64,000 bases of DNA from Utricularia gibba (taxonomy: Eukaryota; Streptophyta; Magnoliopsida; Lamiales; Lentibulariaceae), in assembly GCA_002189035.1 (NCBI GenBank), contig NEEC01000004.1:3720001-3784000 (forward strand), given 5' to 3'. This document shows positions 37,665-50,600 of this stretch, in pieces. Each line of letters opens with the position of its first letter. Position 1 is the first letter of the stretch. A model generated the notes under the pieces. It had not been told where the DNA came from and searched no databases. It was given only the letters and a program-made list of their open reading frames with translations. A program made the translations under genes and the position numbers.

Positions 37665-40528
37665 TAATTGTAAATGACTACATTCACATGTTGACTCTAA
37701 TATAAAAATAAATGAGAAAGTATGAAAACATAAAAGAGAAAGCAATCAAAAACCTATATAATAATTTAGATAATGAAATATTTGTAGAAAAAGAAATTAG
37801 AGTATTCATATTGATATTGAAAAAGATTTTTTATATAAATCTTTCAATATTATATTCATATTTTTATTCCATACACAAACCTTTAACTAAATTTTAATCT
37901 TTTCATGTATTCTTGGGCTCAAATTCGTGTCATTTAAAACCTATAAATTGTTAAATTTGGATTTTTTTTCTCAAATTGATTGATGTGTGTCGTTTTCAAA
38001 ACAAATTTTAATATTTTTTAAACTCGTAAAACACCAAAGCGTAGTACAGGTGTCGACCACATGGAGTTGTTTTTCAGTGAATAGTAAAGTTACACTGAAT
38101 ACAACTATCATGATTTGTAAACGGTTTTGAAAGTAAAGGTGTGAGAAATGTAAATGATTAAGCTTGAGTAAGGGAATAAGATGGGTTTCGAACAGACAAC
38201 TGAAATAAACATAAGCGATGAATCTCAAATAAAGTGAATGTTTCTGGGTTTGAAATCATGGCCATCTACATTCATTGCGTCTTCACTCTCCTGTGATATT
38301 CTCGAGTATTCGGTTATAGAAGTAAGGAATTGTCTACCCTCCCTTACACTCTCTTGCAATAGGGCACGAAAATAGCCTGATGTTACTCTTCATTGGATGA
38401 ACGTGAGAATAAGAAGTCCTGCCAACATACTCTCACAACCGAATTGTGCACATGTGTCCGAGTGTTACTAATGGCCCAATGAGTACAAATACAAGGTCAC
38501 TACCTGCCTATTGAATACTAATGTACGGCCACAAATAAAACGTTGTCTTCCTAGAAGGCATGAGTTGGTGCTTCCTAACTTGATCTTCGCCAAAACTTGC
38601 AAGTAGTGATCAACTAATCATGAATCTTAAATAAAGGGGCTAACGAAACATAGATCTGGGAGTATCCTAACCCAAAAATGGAAGTTTCTAGTCATGAATG
38701 GTCATACAAAATAAAGAGAATGGAAATAAGGTTCTAGAGAGAAGATAAAGGAAAATACTCTAGAGAAAAAGACGAAAGTCTAAACTAAACTGAAAGTAAA
38801 ACTAAAGTTATCCGAACTGAATTGAGATGAACTATTTTGTCTCATTTCGTGTTCCCGTGGTTCTGCTGGACTTGAGGTGACTTGTAAGCAAATGTCTGCT
38901 GTGATACTGGTATGCTAATGATGTCGTCTATCAGAGACTCCCGTGTTCCGCACGTCAAGGCTCATGATTAGGCGTTTGAAGACTTCTGAAAATCAAGGGA
39001 GTGTTAGCTCGGGAAGATCCATTTTGTTGCCATCTAGTGCCCTCTTTATCTCACTTACTGTCACGTGTGTGTTTTTAGAAAAATTCAATTAAAACTAACA
39101 AAATTATTAGATAAAATACAAAATTTAAAATAATTACCCTAAATTAGATAAAAATCTAAATTTCTTATTATAGACTTATAATTAGACATTTTTAATCATA
39201 ATTAAACATAAAAACAATCTAATAAATAGTGAGAAAATAACATTTAACATTGATTAAAAAATATTTTAAAAATCTACAAAATATAATTTCTTTAAAAAAA
39301 ATTAAATTAGTGTAAAAGATATAAACTAATAAAAAATAATGAAAAGTTAAAATATAAGATAGGTGAAAACAAATCTCATTAATGATAAAAAAAAATATTT
39401 TGAAATAATACAAAAATAATTATAAAAATAATCTAAGGAAATTTAAAATTACTTAAAATACATGTATTATAAAAAATATGAATTCAAATTTTAATATATT
39501 GGCAATGTCATTTAAGTCCAACCTTGAGGTCATTTAATGTCATATATTATAATTTACTTATAATAAAATGACAGGATTATTTTGGTATAATTGAATGACT
39601 TGGTGTAGAAATTATATCTCCAACCTTGAGGTGTTTCTTGAATCAAAAAATTGTGATCATTAAATTGCTTTTTGAAAATTTGGTCAAGTAGGCAAATTGA
39701 TACATACTCGATGGCATTGTATTGAAATAGTTGGTATTGTATTATCTACATCAATTTCATATTTTTATTTTATATTCAATCGTCTACTTGTTCTTTTATC
39801 ATTGACTTTGTAAATTTTTTTGATGATCATCACTTATAGTATCATCTTATTTTTTTGCTAACAAACATATAATACGGATTTCGTATCTAATGAAACCAAG
39901 GCTATCATTTAGTAATTGATTTTTTTAAAAAGTAATTTTAGTTAATTTTAAATCTCATATATATATTTTCCAATAATAAGAGGGCGGTAGTGTTTTATAT
40001 TAAACAATATATTTGTTCCCATATCACCGTTGTGATAATGCATAGAAATCATCTTTTCGTTGCTTCTTCTCTGAATCCAACGAGGGGGCGTTTTTTGTTA
40101 TTTTTGTGAGGTAATGTGAAGTTAATTGCGATCTATATGAAAATCCGCCACAATTGTGAAGATGAGTGTGACTTCTAACGGGTTTAATCTATCATTTGAA
40201 TTATTCTGATTTAGGATTGCATCATTTTTATAATGGATTAAAACGAGTTAAACTTGTTATGAATATATTATAAAAAATATTGAACCCAAACTCAAAAAGT
40301 CATGAAATCGAATTGAATGGGATTGAATCATGGCAACATTAGTTAGTTGAATGGGCTTTAGTGTAAGAATTGGGCCACAAAAAATACTTAGGAATTTTGG
40401 TGTCAATTTGTAATTTCTATCACTGAGAGGTTCGTTGTAAGATTAACAAAGAAATCTGGGGAGTTCCAGATATTTTGTTTATGTTATTTTTCTTTTCCTT
40501 AAACCCTGGGATTCTTCAGAAATCGGAT
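37665..40528. other. Spacer, possibly including an old repeat at 38000-39060
   Basis: 37665-37960 and 39080-40400 are AT-rich. 38000-39060 is more GC-balanced, non-coding, and opens with a GTACAGGTGTCGACCACATGG stretch loosely like the left edge of the solo LTR at 17648. I found no target duplication, so it is not called as an element. The last ~130 bases are probably the tRNase Z leader. Confidence 0.35.
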
Positions 40529-43500
40529 ATGTCTCAGGTCTCAAGCCTCCGCCTCTTCTTTCCGGCCAACTCTTTCCACAGCCTCACTGCGCCGATTCTT
40601 GTTCCCGATTGTGTTTACTTCTCCCGCTGTTTTCCAGTTTTTCTTCCCTCCTACCTTAAGAGACGCATTTCTACGGTTTCTTCTTCATATTCCAACAAGC
40701 GAAATTCACGGTTTATCAATCGAAAACGTGGCATTATGACGGATGGAGGAACTGAGAAGGATACAGTCCATGACTTAGAAACGGAGGATGGAAACAGGCG
40801 AACAAGTGAGGCTGCTGAAAAGCAAAGTGGGTTCAACAGGAAGAGGGCGGAGGGAAGAGAGGACAGCAGCGGGCCCAGAAAGAATTTGGCGCTTAAAGTT
40901 AGAAAGTTGAATCCGGTTAACACGATTGCTTACCTTCAGGTTAGAAAATGGAACAAGGTCCTTACTCCCTATCTATATTGAACAGTATGAAAATTGCTTT
41001 TTTTTTTTTTGCTTAATTTTGCAGATACTCGGCACTGGAATGGATACACAAGATACGTCGCCATCTGTGCTGCTGTTTTTTGATAAGCAGAGGTTTATTT
41101 TTAATGCTGGAGAGGTGAGTTGAATGCTTTTTCTGTTCTTTCTTTGGCAATGCTTTATTGGTTTTTCTGGTTGCCATTTGGTTTAGTGGCCAATCTATGA
41201 TGGATTTTTTTTTTTTACTTGCTTGAGAATGTGTTACTTTCAATTATAACAAATAGAATATAATAATGCATCACGTCGCTGATTTTTTATTTTTTATTTT
41301 ATACCTCTATGAATTCTTTGCCATGTATCTCTCAGGGGCTTCAACGCTTCTGTAACGAGCATAAAATCAAATTGTCAAAGGTATTTTCTTGTTTTTTTCA
41401 TCTAGATTTATGAGAGCAAGTTTTAGTTGTTTCACTACTATTTTTTCGAATTCAGATTGATCACATATTTTTGTCACGCGTTTGCTCGGAGACTGCTGGT
41501 GGACTTCCCGGTATGTTATCGAACTCCTAATTTGTGTTGCGGTCGATGATTGTGTTGAGAGAAGTTAGATTGTTTCATGAAGGGAGTTTTTTTTCTCTAT
41601 AATTCAGGTCTCTTATTAACTCTGGCTGGCATGGGGGAGGAAGGGTGGCTGTGAGTATAAAGGCAACGACTTTGCTATTGAGTGATTTTTTCAATTTCTG
41701 AAGTATTGCTTGATGTGTAGGTGAATCTTTGGGGTCCCTTGGATCTGAAATATTTCGTTGAGGCTATGAGATCATTCATCCCAAATGCTGCTACGGTTCA
41801 TACACACAGCTTTGGTCTGGCACCTAGTAATAGTGGATCTCCCTCTAGAACGCCTAGAAATCACGACGTGCCTCTTGTTCTTGTCGATGATGAAGTGGTC
41901 AAAATATCAGCTTTGCTCTTAGAAACTAGTGTGGATGTAGCTAAGCCTGGAGGCGTTTCTGTTGTCTATATTTGTGAGCTACCTGAAATTAAGGGTAAAT
42001 TTGATCCTGAGAAGGCTAAAAGTCTTGGTTTGAGACCTGGACCAAAGTATCGTGAACTACAGCTTGGAAATGCAGTTAAATCTGATCGTGATGGTGCCAT
42101 GGTATTATGCTAACCGCCTGACACCATACATCAGAATCGTCCTTTTGAATGTCATATGCACTATTTCTAGCTAATGCCTATGCTGTGATGGATCAGGTAC
42201 ACCCACGTGATGTTCTTGGCCCATCCAGTCCTGGTCCAATTGTATTGCTTGTTGACTGCCCTACGGAATCACATTTTCGTGACTTGGTGTCCAGAGAAAG
42301 CCTTAATCCTTATTATATAGATACGGCATATCAAGTTCCCGAAGGCTCCAAAATTGTGAACTGTGTGGTTCATATGACGCCTGCATGTGTTGCTCAAACG
42401 GATGAATATAGAAATTGGATGTCAAAATTTGCAGCTGCACGGCACATAATGGCAGGCCACGAAATGTTGGTTTTCTTCAAACTTGTCATTCTTTTTGAAA
42501 TGTTTTATTTTGTTATAGCAGTTGATTTTGATTGCTCTCTCATACCTGCAGGAAAAATATTGAAATCCCCATTTTGAAAGCAAGTGCTAGAATAGGAGCT
42601 CGGCTTAATTATATTTGCCCTCAACTCTTTCCATCTTCTGGCATTTGGTCATTGAAGAGCCTGAACATCATGCCAAATCAAGTGAAGCCCATGAAACAGG
42701 TTACCATTTGTCTGGGTTGACACCTTTATTTGAGTCCTTTTTTTATGATAATGAAAGGTGCTTTGTACTGAATTAAAGCTGCGTTGGCTTGCCAGAATGT
42801 TTTAAGAAAGGGCGCGGAAAGTCCAGCGGAGAATCTTCTAAAGGTGTGGAAATTAGCTGAGTTTTCTTAGCGTTTGTTGCTTTTGTTGTTTAGTTTATGT
42901 ATCTGCTTCATGGAGATGCTGATGGTATGTATACTCTGAATAGTTCCATCTCCGCCCCTCTGCAAGTCTTGGAATTGATGCATCATGTGTGCCTAGTAAG
43001 TCATCAACTTCAGATATCATCGATGAGCTACTGTCTGAGATTCCTGAGATTAAGGATGCATCTCTGAGAGCCGCAAAATTCTGGTCAAAAAACAAACAGT
43101 TTACCCTTGGGAGACAACAGCATTGGATGCTGAAAGAAGTGCGAATGAGGAACCATGGCTACATGATGTTGAAAAACCAAGCTGTCTTGAGAACATCTCA
43201 AGAGAAGACATGGAGATTGTCCTACTAGGAACTGGCTCTTCACAGCCCTCCAAGCATCGAAATGTTAGTTCCATACTCATTAATTTATTTTCGAAAGGAA
43301 GTGTCATTTTAGATTGTGGTGAAGGAACATTGGGACAGCTGAAACGAAGGTATTTTCTTTCAAGCTAGTAAACGTAAACTTTGTGTGTTTTGATCTTACA
43401 TGGCTCTTTGTCTTTTTTGACTACAGATTTGGAATCAAGGGAGCTGATGACATTGTCAGGGGCTTAAGGTGCATTTGGATTTCACACATTCATGCGGATC

Positions 43501-44448
43501 ACCATACAGGGTTGGCTAGAATCCTTGCGCTCAGAAAGAGTCTGTTGAATGGAATGCCGCACGAACCTCTCGTAGTCATTGGCCCCAGGCAGCTGAAGAG
43601 ATACCTGGATGCCTACCAGAGACTTGAGGATCTAGATATGCAGTTTCTGGATTGTGGGCTTACCACCGAAACTGCGCTTGTAAATTTCGCATCCTATCGA
43701 GAAGATTCAGCAGCGCCAAGCGGGGATGCTCAGTGTGTAGGCAGTGGCAATCTTGATACGACCCTTTTTGCCAAGGGAAGTCGTATGCAGAGCATTTCAA
43801 TGAGACCACACAATCTTGTGATGCCCATCTTCAGCTCCCTGAAAAAGTCTTTGAAAGAAGCTGGATTGGAAGCACTTATTAGTTTTCCGGTCGTTCACTG
43901 TCCCAATCATTTGGGGTTATCTTGCAAGCCACAGATCGCGTGAATGAAGATGGAAAGAAGATCCCCGGATGGAAAGTCGTCTACTCCGGTGACACAAGGC
44001 CTTGCCCAGAGACTGTCAAGGCTTCCCGGGGAGCAACTGTGCTTATTCATGAGGCAAGTTATTTTAGTATCAACAATCGTAGTCTATTTCTGAGCTCTTC
44101 TTGACCAGAACAAGGCATTATATGTTGCCACCTTACCATTTTCAGGCAACATTCGAAGACGGGCTGATGGAGGAGGCGATTGCACGGAACCACAGCACGA
44201 CTCAGGAGGCAGTCGAAGTTGGGGATTCAGCTGGTGCTTACCGCATCATCCTGACTCATTTCAGTCAGAGATACCCCAAGATTCCAGTGTTTGATGAAGC
44301 GCACATGGATAAAACTTGCATTGCTTTTGACTTGATGAGTGTGAACTTGGCTGATATCCATCTTCTCCCTAGATTACTGCCGTACCTTAAACTATTGTTC
44401 AAAAACGAAACAGAGGATGTAAACTCTGAAACTGCTGCGCTTGTTTAA
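40529..44448 (+). CDS. TRZ4: Long-form tRNase Z, organellar type (three one-base frameshifts)
   Basis: Twelve exons: 40529-40939, 41025-41114, 41336-41380, 41456-41510, 41608-41650, 41721-42101, 42197-42465, 42552-42699, 42796-42843, 42944-43349, 43427-44053 and 44146-44448. The N-terminus is a basic, Ser-rich targeting sequence. A degenerate amino half contains ILGTGMDT and [15 protein letters not shown]. The carboxy half is the active metallo-beta-lactamase domain, with [18 protein letters not shown], the zinc motif [20 protein letters not shown] and [10 protein letters not shown]. It removes the 3' trailer of precursor tRNAs, as Arabidopsis TRZ3/TRZ4 do in mitochondria and nucleus. Three bases are missing (near 41646, in the A-run 43087-43092, and at 43910-43916). 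Restoring them gives about 942 residues, the length I recall for TRZ4. The intron after 44053 has a GC donor. Confidence 0.87.
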
Positions 44449-44501
44449 ACTACAGTTCAGCTTTCCCCATTCTTCAGTTGAATGGCATCATTACTTCATT
44501 C

Positions 44502-44950
44502 TCATTTTCTCATCTTTTCAGTTCCCGAATCCATTTCCAACTTGTGAAAATGAAGCAATACTTGTACCAATGATTCAGAGAAACTACAATCACCAGAACT
44601 AAAGGTTACTCGTTTCATCAGTGAAGGTGTGTCTTGAAGATCAGTAGGTGCCCCAAACTCTAATTTCTCTTGGAGATCAGCAGATAACCCGAACTCCAAA
44701 TTCTCCCGTCCCTTCTTCTCTTCCACGTACTCTTCTAGTCTCCGATTCCACATCTCCTGCGCACAAAATACAAATCCCAGAAGTTGGAAATCTGAGTCTA
44801 CAATGCAAACTGAAATTAGGGAAACAGCACCTTGTATTTGAGCTCAGCGCGGTGCATGAAGTAGAACCCGATGATCCCCCCGACGATTGTACCCGTAATT
44901 ATCCTGACGTATCCCCATCTCCGAGCCCTAACAATCCAATCCGGTTCCAT
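44502..44950 (-). CDS. Small single-pass membrane protein, unknown function
   Basis: Two exons on the minus strand, 44950-44831 and 44756-44502, join in phase for 124 residues. It begins MEPDWIVRARRWGYVRI, followed by a Gly-rich hydrophobic helix (TGTIVGGIIGFYFM, about residues 19-32), then the charged stretch HRAELKYKEMWNRRLEEYVEEKK and a low-complexity acidic tail. The size and layout suggest a small organelle or ER membrane protein with the bulk on one side. I do not recognise a named family. It is transcribed head to head with COX19, 190 bases apart, which hints at coexpression and perhaps a mitochondrial role. Its stop is 53 bases from the stop of tRNase Z. Confidence 0.68.
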
Positions 44951-45140
44951 GACGCTCCTCGACTGCTGTTTTCTTGGAGGAGAACGAGAGGAATAGCAAT
45001 TGGGTGTACAGACTGCAAGCCCAGCCCATTTATGTAAAATACTTTTCTGGGCTTCTACGCATTTATTGTCCGAAACCCAAAGTATGAATAATATTGGCAA
45101 CTGCAGGGAAGACCACGGTGATTCGTTTCTCCCAATTTCG
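44951..45140. promoter_or_regulatory. Bidirectional promoter with Site II elements
   Basis: The 190-base gap between the two start codons contains AGCCCA at 45018-45023, AGCCCA at 45023-45028 and TGGGCT at 45048-45053. All fit the plant Site II element TGGGCY on one strand or the other. Site II clusters are bound by TCP factors and are typical of genes for mitochondrial proteins. Confidence 0.65.
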
Positions 45141-45646
45141 ATGAGCGCAGGTAACGAGTTCTTCTTGAGTCTTGATTCCGTTGGGGGGTGAATTGGGATT
45201 TAAGGAGCACCTTTGAGTAGTGTGTTTTGACGTTTAGGAGGAGCTTTTGGAGGAAACAGAGGGGCGAGGCCAGTGCCGCCAGAAAAGGGGGTGTTCCCAT
45301 TGGATCATATGCATCTCTGTGACCCCGTTGGCTTTTTACTTTATTCTACTTCATTAAACAAACAAATCTGCCTAAAGAATCCATTTTTTTACCAGTACTA
45401 TTTACTGTAGGAGAAGAAAGTTTATCTGAGTTGTCTAAAGGAATCAGGGCATGCTTCTGAGAAATGCAGACAGTTCACCAAGAAGTACTTGGAATGTCGT
45501 ATGCAAAAGTAATCGACAATGCTTTCTGTTTCATCCTTTCAGACGTAGATGAATATTCATCCCTTTTGCTTTCCATCTGCAGGAATTTGATGGCAAAACA
45601 AGATATGGCAGAACTCGGATTTGGTGAAGAATTAAGTGAATCATAG
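45141..45646 (+). CDS. COX19: COX19 cytochrome c oxidase assembly protein
   Basis: Four exons, 45141-45150, 45238-45326, 45411-45508 and 45583-45646, encode 86 residues. The N-terminus is MSAGGAFGGNRGARPVPPEK. The twin CX9C motifs CDPEKKVYLSC and CRQFTKKYLEC form the coiled-coil helix-coiled-coil helix fold of the mitochondrial intermembrane space, oxidised by the Mia40 pathway. The end, NLMAKQDMAELGFGEE, is also typical of COX19, a copper-handling factor for cytochrome c oxidase. The first exon is only ten bases. All phases agree and no error is visible. The donor CCC|GTTGGC is weak but required by phase and homology. Confidence 0.88.
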
Positions 45647-46119
45647 ATTGCTGGTGCAAAAACATACTACCTCCTTTAACTGATATCTGAGTATGGATTG
45701 AACATTTCTTGTAATCTTCCAATTTGCTAACAAACTTCAAATCGAAGACTGGGAACTCGTCAGTTAGTGATTGTTTGTTATGTTTAGAAAACAAGCAATG
45801 CAAGCTTACAAAATTGAGAAAGAACTTGAGCTTTCGATGCTGAGGTCGTCCTTTTTGCAACTTATTGTTGTATTCGTTTACGATGGAATGCATCTTCTTG
45901 TGGAAAATGCAGTTGTACAGGTTTGAAGAAGATCCAGTATCCTCAGCGCGAGAGAAGAAGCTCGTTTTTTATGTGGATCGAAGTCAAGACAGGAGATTGA
46001 AGTGGGGTCGAACTAAGAGCTGACCCCTTGAACTAGAACCATACAAGTTATATCCAACTTCTCCCAAGATCAAAAATCTCCCCCAGAACCCATACTTCCA
46101 GACTTATCCAAACACAAGA
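45647..46119. other. COX19 3' UTR and PnsB3 upstream region
   Basis: Short spacer between two genes on the same strand. No open frame of interest was seen; the minus-strand frame at 45531-45893 is a shadow. Confidence 0.5.
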
Positions 46120-47658
46120 ATGCCACTTCTTCTTCAACTCAATTCCCACACCCTAACACCATCATACTCCTCCCAGCTTCCGAGTCTTTACAAATTCCGA
46201 AAACCATCATCCTGCACAAACATCTATCCCCATTTCCCAGCTCGAGCTGTTGAAGCACAACAACAAGCTCCCGTAAATGAAGAGGAAGCAGAAGAGCCTG
46301 CAGTGAACTTGGCCTTTGTCCATGTAAGTAGTCATTTTTTTTTTCATTTAGCGCGTCATCAATAGGATATGAAGCAGATGCGATTTTGGGTAGTCGGTGT
46401 TGCTGCCGGACGGGACGCCGGATGTGCATTACCGGACGGTGCGCGGAGGGCAGAAGCTGAGGAACATAATGCTGGATAACAGCTTGGAATTGTATGGCCC
46501 ATATGTAAGCTGCTAATTTTACTCCTCCTCTTGCTCTTCCAATAATCACCCTTAGATTAAACTCACGTTCCTCCTCGGTGTTTATCAGTCTCGACCTCTT
46601 CTAAATTGCGCCGGAGGAGGAACTTGCGGCACTTGTTTGGTTGAGGTGAGTCGCATTCGCTTCTGCCCCAAAAACTTCACCAACGGTAAAAACTATAACT
46701 GCTCACAAATGTGGTTGCATTCTAATTTTCCCGTATTATATAATCATTCTTTAAAAATAAGAATTGCATAATTATTTCATTCCAATTCTAAACTCAATAT
46801 TTTTTAAAAAATTACAATAAATACCATAATTCAGGGATTGGTGAGATTTTTATGTTGCTATTTACTCACAATTTTCAGGCATGTCTAATTAATAATGCAT
46901 TGTGATTATTTATGTTTAAATAAATGCATATAATATGTTTAATAATATATACATATACAAATTTACATTTAAAATAGTATTATATTTAGTAAATGTGTTT
47001 CGAATATGACGTAAAATAAAACATAGTTTGCGGACTAAAATTTGAAATGTATTTAATAAATGAATATAGATATATTAAATAGCATATGTTAGAGGTTTAA
47101 TATAAAATAAACTTTTATTTTGTTTTTGATAAGTATACGTAGAGGGTTTAAACTTATATAAAATATGTTTTAAATTAAACCGTTTTAATTTAAAATTTTT
47201 TATCAATTATTCATATTAAATACTCCCAAAATGAATCCTAAATCATCTGTTTTTTTAAATGTGTTGGTTAAGATATTTATTTATACCATCAGGTGGTCGA
47301 CGGGAAAGAGCTGCTCAACCCGCGTACGGATAAGGAGAAGGAAAAGCTCAAAAAGGTTTCATGCTCTGCCTTTTTAATTTATTACTTCTACTTACAAAAA
47401 AAAAAAAAAAGAAATTAACCGGGGAACTGATGAATCGCAGAGCCCAAGGACGTGGAGGCTTGCTTGCCAAACCACGGTTGGGAACCCTGATTCCGAGGGC
47501 TGGTTTGTCCATTTTCTTTTTTCTGTAATTTTTTTCATGTATTTAAGTTTTTAAATCCCCATTGAATATTATTTATTCAGGTGGTGATCCAGCAGCTGCC
47601 GGAGTGGAAGGCCCATGAGTGGGTGTATGGAGAGCCCCACCCGAAGGGGAGGATGTAA
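46120..47658 (+). CDS. PNSB3: PnsB3 (NDF4), ferredoxin-like subunit of chloroplast NDH (one-base frameshift)
   Basis: Six exons: 46120-46323, 46394-46504, 46589-46645, 47293-47355, 47441-47502 and 47581-47658. A Ser-rich plastid transit peptide precedes LAFVHSVLLPDGTPDVHYRT. The 2Fe-2S ferredoxin-like loop is CAGGGTCGTC (CX5CX2C) and the fourth cysteine lies in RLACQTTVG. The end, VVIQQLPEWKAHEW, matches Arabidopsis PnsB3 (At3g16250), a subunit of subcomplex B of the thylakoid NADH dehydrogenase-like complex used in cyclic electron flow. Exon 5 is 62 bases where 63 are needed: a G is missing from the GGG at 47497-47499 before LVVIQQ. Restored, the protein is about 191 residues. Intron 3 is long (647 bases) and AT-rich. 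Confidence 0.87.
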
Positions 47659-50600
47659 TCGAAATATGAAGCAAAACATTGTGTTGTGTGCTGGCTCCTC
47701 TTCTCTTCTTCTTGTAATAATCAGGAATGAGAGAAACACAAAGTAGTAGTGAAATGATGAAAGAAGAGAAAAAGTGGCGGATTGGATCCATGGGCATGGG
47801 GGACAGCAATGGGACTGCCACCCCCACCTCAACACCACACAACTCCACGCTCCCATCGCTTAAAAATCTCCTCGCCTGGCTACTGCAATCATCAACTTGG
47901 GAGGTGATTGATTACCCAGGGGCCAGCCCTCCCTCCAAATACGACGCAATGACAGTAGAAAACATTGAGAACTGAGGACTGCGCTTCGCCCATCCCCTTC
48001 ACTTAAAAGTTATAATCGATTCCAATTGAAACCAAAACTGGAAATACAAGTGTTTGTAAGATTTGGGGCAACTTCAAAATATTTGGAACAGGAAAATCAC
48101 ATTTTCAAATCATGCCGAATGGATGGAACCAATGGTTCAAAGCCTACGAATCATCGGTTTTGTTTTTAAATAATACCAAACATCTTTAATAGTCATTATA
48201 AGGGTTTAAAAAAATATTTAAAAGAATATTACGTTTTTCAAATATATTTAACAATTCGTATAAGTATATGTTTATTTTCAAAATACATAATGATTCATGT
48301 GGTATTTGAAAATTAATTTCTAAAAAAATTGTTCCATTCTCATTCGATTTAATATTTTTGGTTTTGATTTTGAACCGAAGCCATAGTATTCGATTTAATA
48401 TTTAAAAATCCGATTTCGAACTAAAACTGGAATCAAAGTTAGCATAGAGCCGCCGTTTATGAATCTACGGTTTCTAATAAACTGTTGTGTTCCAAACCTA
48501 AATCTATCTCAAATCTACCTCCACTTGCTCATCTCCATAGTGAGTGTACTGGGGTAGAAGATGAGAAGCTCCGGCTCCCTCCACTGACTCGGTCATGGAG
48601 AGCAATTAACAAGAAAACAAAATGTCAGCCCTTTTCCTCGCGCGCTCTCTCTGTCTTCCTTAATGAGTAAAATTGAAGATGGGGACTGGGGCAACATGCT
48701 CACACCAAAACCCACCATCAACATCACTCCATGGTCCTTCCCAAACCCCACCCATCACCATTTTTCTTCAATACCTCCCACCCACCAAACCCCTTTTCCC
48801 ATTTCATTTCTCACTCACTCGCCTCATCATCTTACATCTCCCCATTCCCCATTCCTTCCTGCTCTTCTCTTCTCTGAATGTGAATGTGTTCGCTGGGAAA
48901 GCAGTTTTGACTCTTGATGGCTGCGTGTGCTGAGGCCTTGCCTTAGGCTCGAGTTCGAGGACCCAAACCAAGTTTGGTGACCACTCACATTACACGCATG
49001 GGCGCCCGCTATCTCCTTCCGTCGCTATTCATATTCATCCACTTTCGTGTATATCAATATAATATTATTTTCGATTTTCAATATCTATTTTTTAAGATTT
49101 CACATTATTTTTTCATCAGATAAAATATCTTCTACAAAGACATCATGATTTTTTTTTTTACTCTATGACCAATATGGAATACAAATGTCTACACCAAAAA
49201 TGAAAATTGTATAATTTGTTGGCTGAAATGGAATAAAAAACCACAAAAGCAAAAAACTATAAATTTGGTAGTCCAATGTTCTAGAGGTATTTATAAGCTC
49301 TGCTAATGTAAGACTAGGAAGTTGGTTTTGATAATCTAAGATCAACTTAATTATTAAGTAAATTTCCTGCATTACTATATTAATTGAATAATCCAACAAT
49401 AATCACATCGATGTGTATTTGTACAAAACATTGGAATCAATTAATCATCTTTGCGTCGAGGGGAGGAGTTTCAAGCATTTTTTGGAACAAAAATATCAAT
49501 TAGTATACATATAAATATCACAAAAACATAAAATATCATAATTTTAATATTCAAAATACAAAAGTATCACATAAACAAAATAAAATTAAAAATCACTTTT
49601 TTATTTATTCAGGTTCTTAAAATCTTTAATAATACCATTTTTTATAATAATTTCACTTTTTATATAAATTATCAAACTGTTGGTAATAAGTTTATTTTCT
49701 ATCTTGTTATGCAATCTATTTTTAATTATTTCCAAAATTGAAAATACATGTTTTGCACTAGATCCAGAAACTGAAAGTGCAATAAGCAACAACAACAATC
49801 TATCAAGCAAACCTAAGCTCTTTTTTTAACAGTAATTTTTTATTTTTGAAAATACAATAATTAGACGTATCTAGCATTAAATACTACCATCTTATACAAT
49901 TATTTAAAATATACCCTTGGTTCCAACTTAAAACATTAAATATGATGACACGTCTTGTCCGTAGACTTTTGTAGCTCATATATTGTACATAAACATAAGC
50001 TCTGTCTTATTCGAGTTAATCATGGAAAAACTCTCAACCAAGAATCGGTTACTATTATGCCAAAAACCACATTGGCTAAATGGAACACCCAAATCGACGT
50101 GGTGCTAAAATGGATCAAAACAAAAACAAAGATAAAAAGGACAGAATATAACACGTGGAATGGGTTGTCTACTAGTAAGCGTAGCAGAAACATAATTGTG
50201 TCGGTGGTTTAGTTTAAGGGCCTAAAAAGACATTCCGAGTACGAATAAATAAATCAGTTGAATAATAGCAACAATTAATGATAATATATTTTGCAGTATT
50301 TGGTACGTCCATGGGTTGGGTTGTATGTCATGCATGGCATGGCATGGGATGGGGGGCATCATTTATGATGATGGACACCCACTCCATGTCCTTAAATTAC
50401 CACACTACCCCCGTAAACATTTAAAAAAATGGGATTTCATTTATTAGGATGGCACTTAAGGACACATGCGGAACATTAGGACACTTGGTAGATGGATAAC
50501 TCTTTCTACTACCTACAACCTAGTTAAGGATCCCTACTAGGACAACCCTAGTGTAGTGTAGTGTAGTGTAAGGATCCCCCTGCCCTGCCCTCCTATTTAT

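Noticed and set aside
38000-39060. GC-balanced non-coding block resembling a retroelement edge
   Set aside because: No terminal TG...CA pair with a matching target duplication could be found.
48663-48933. Two overlapping 84-86 residue frames rich in Pro, His and Ser
   Set aside because: C-rich low-complexity sequence, no family match, no splice context.
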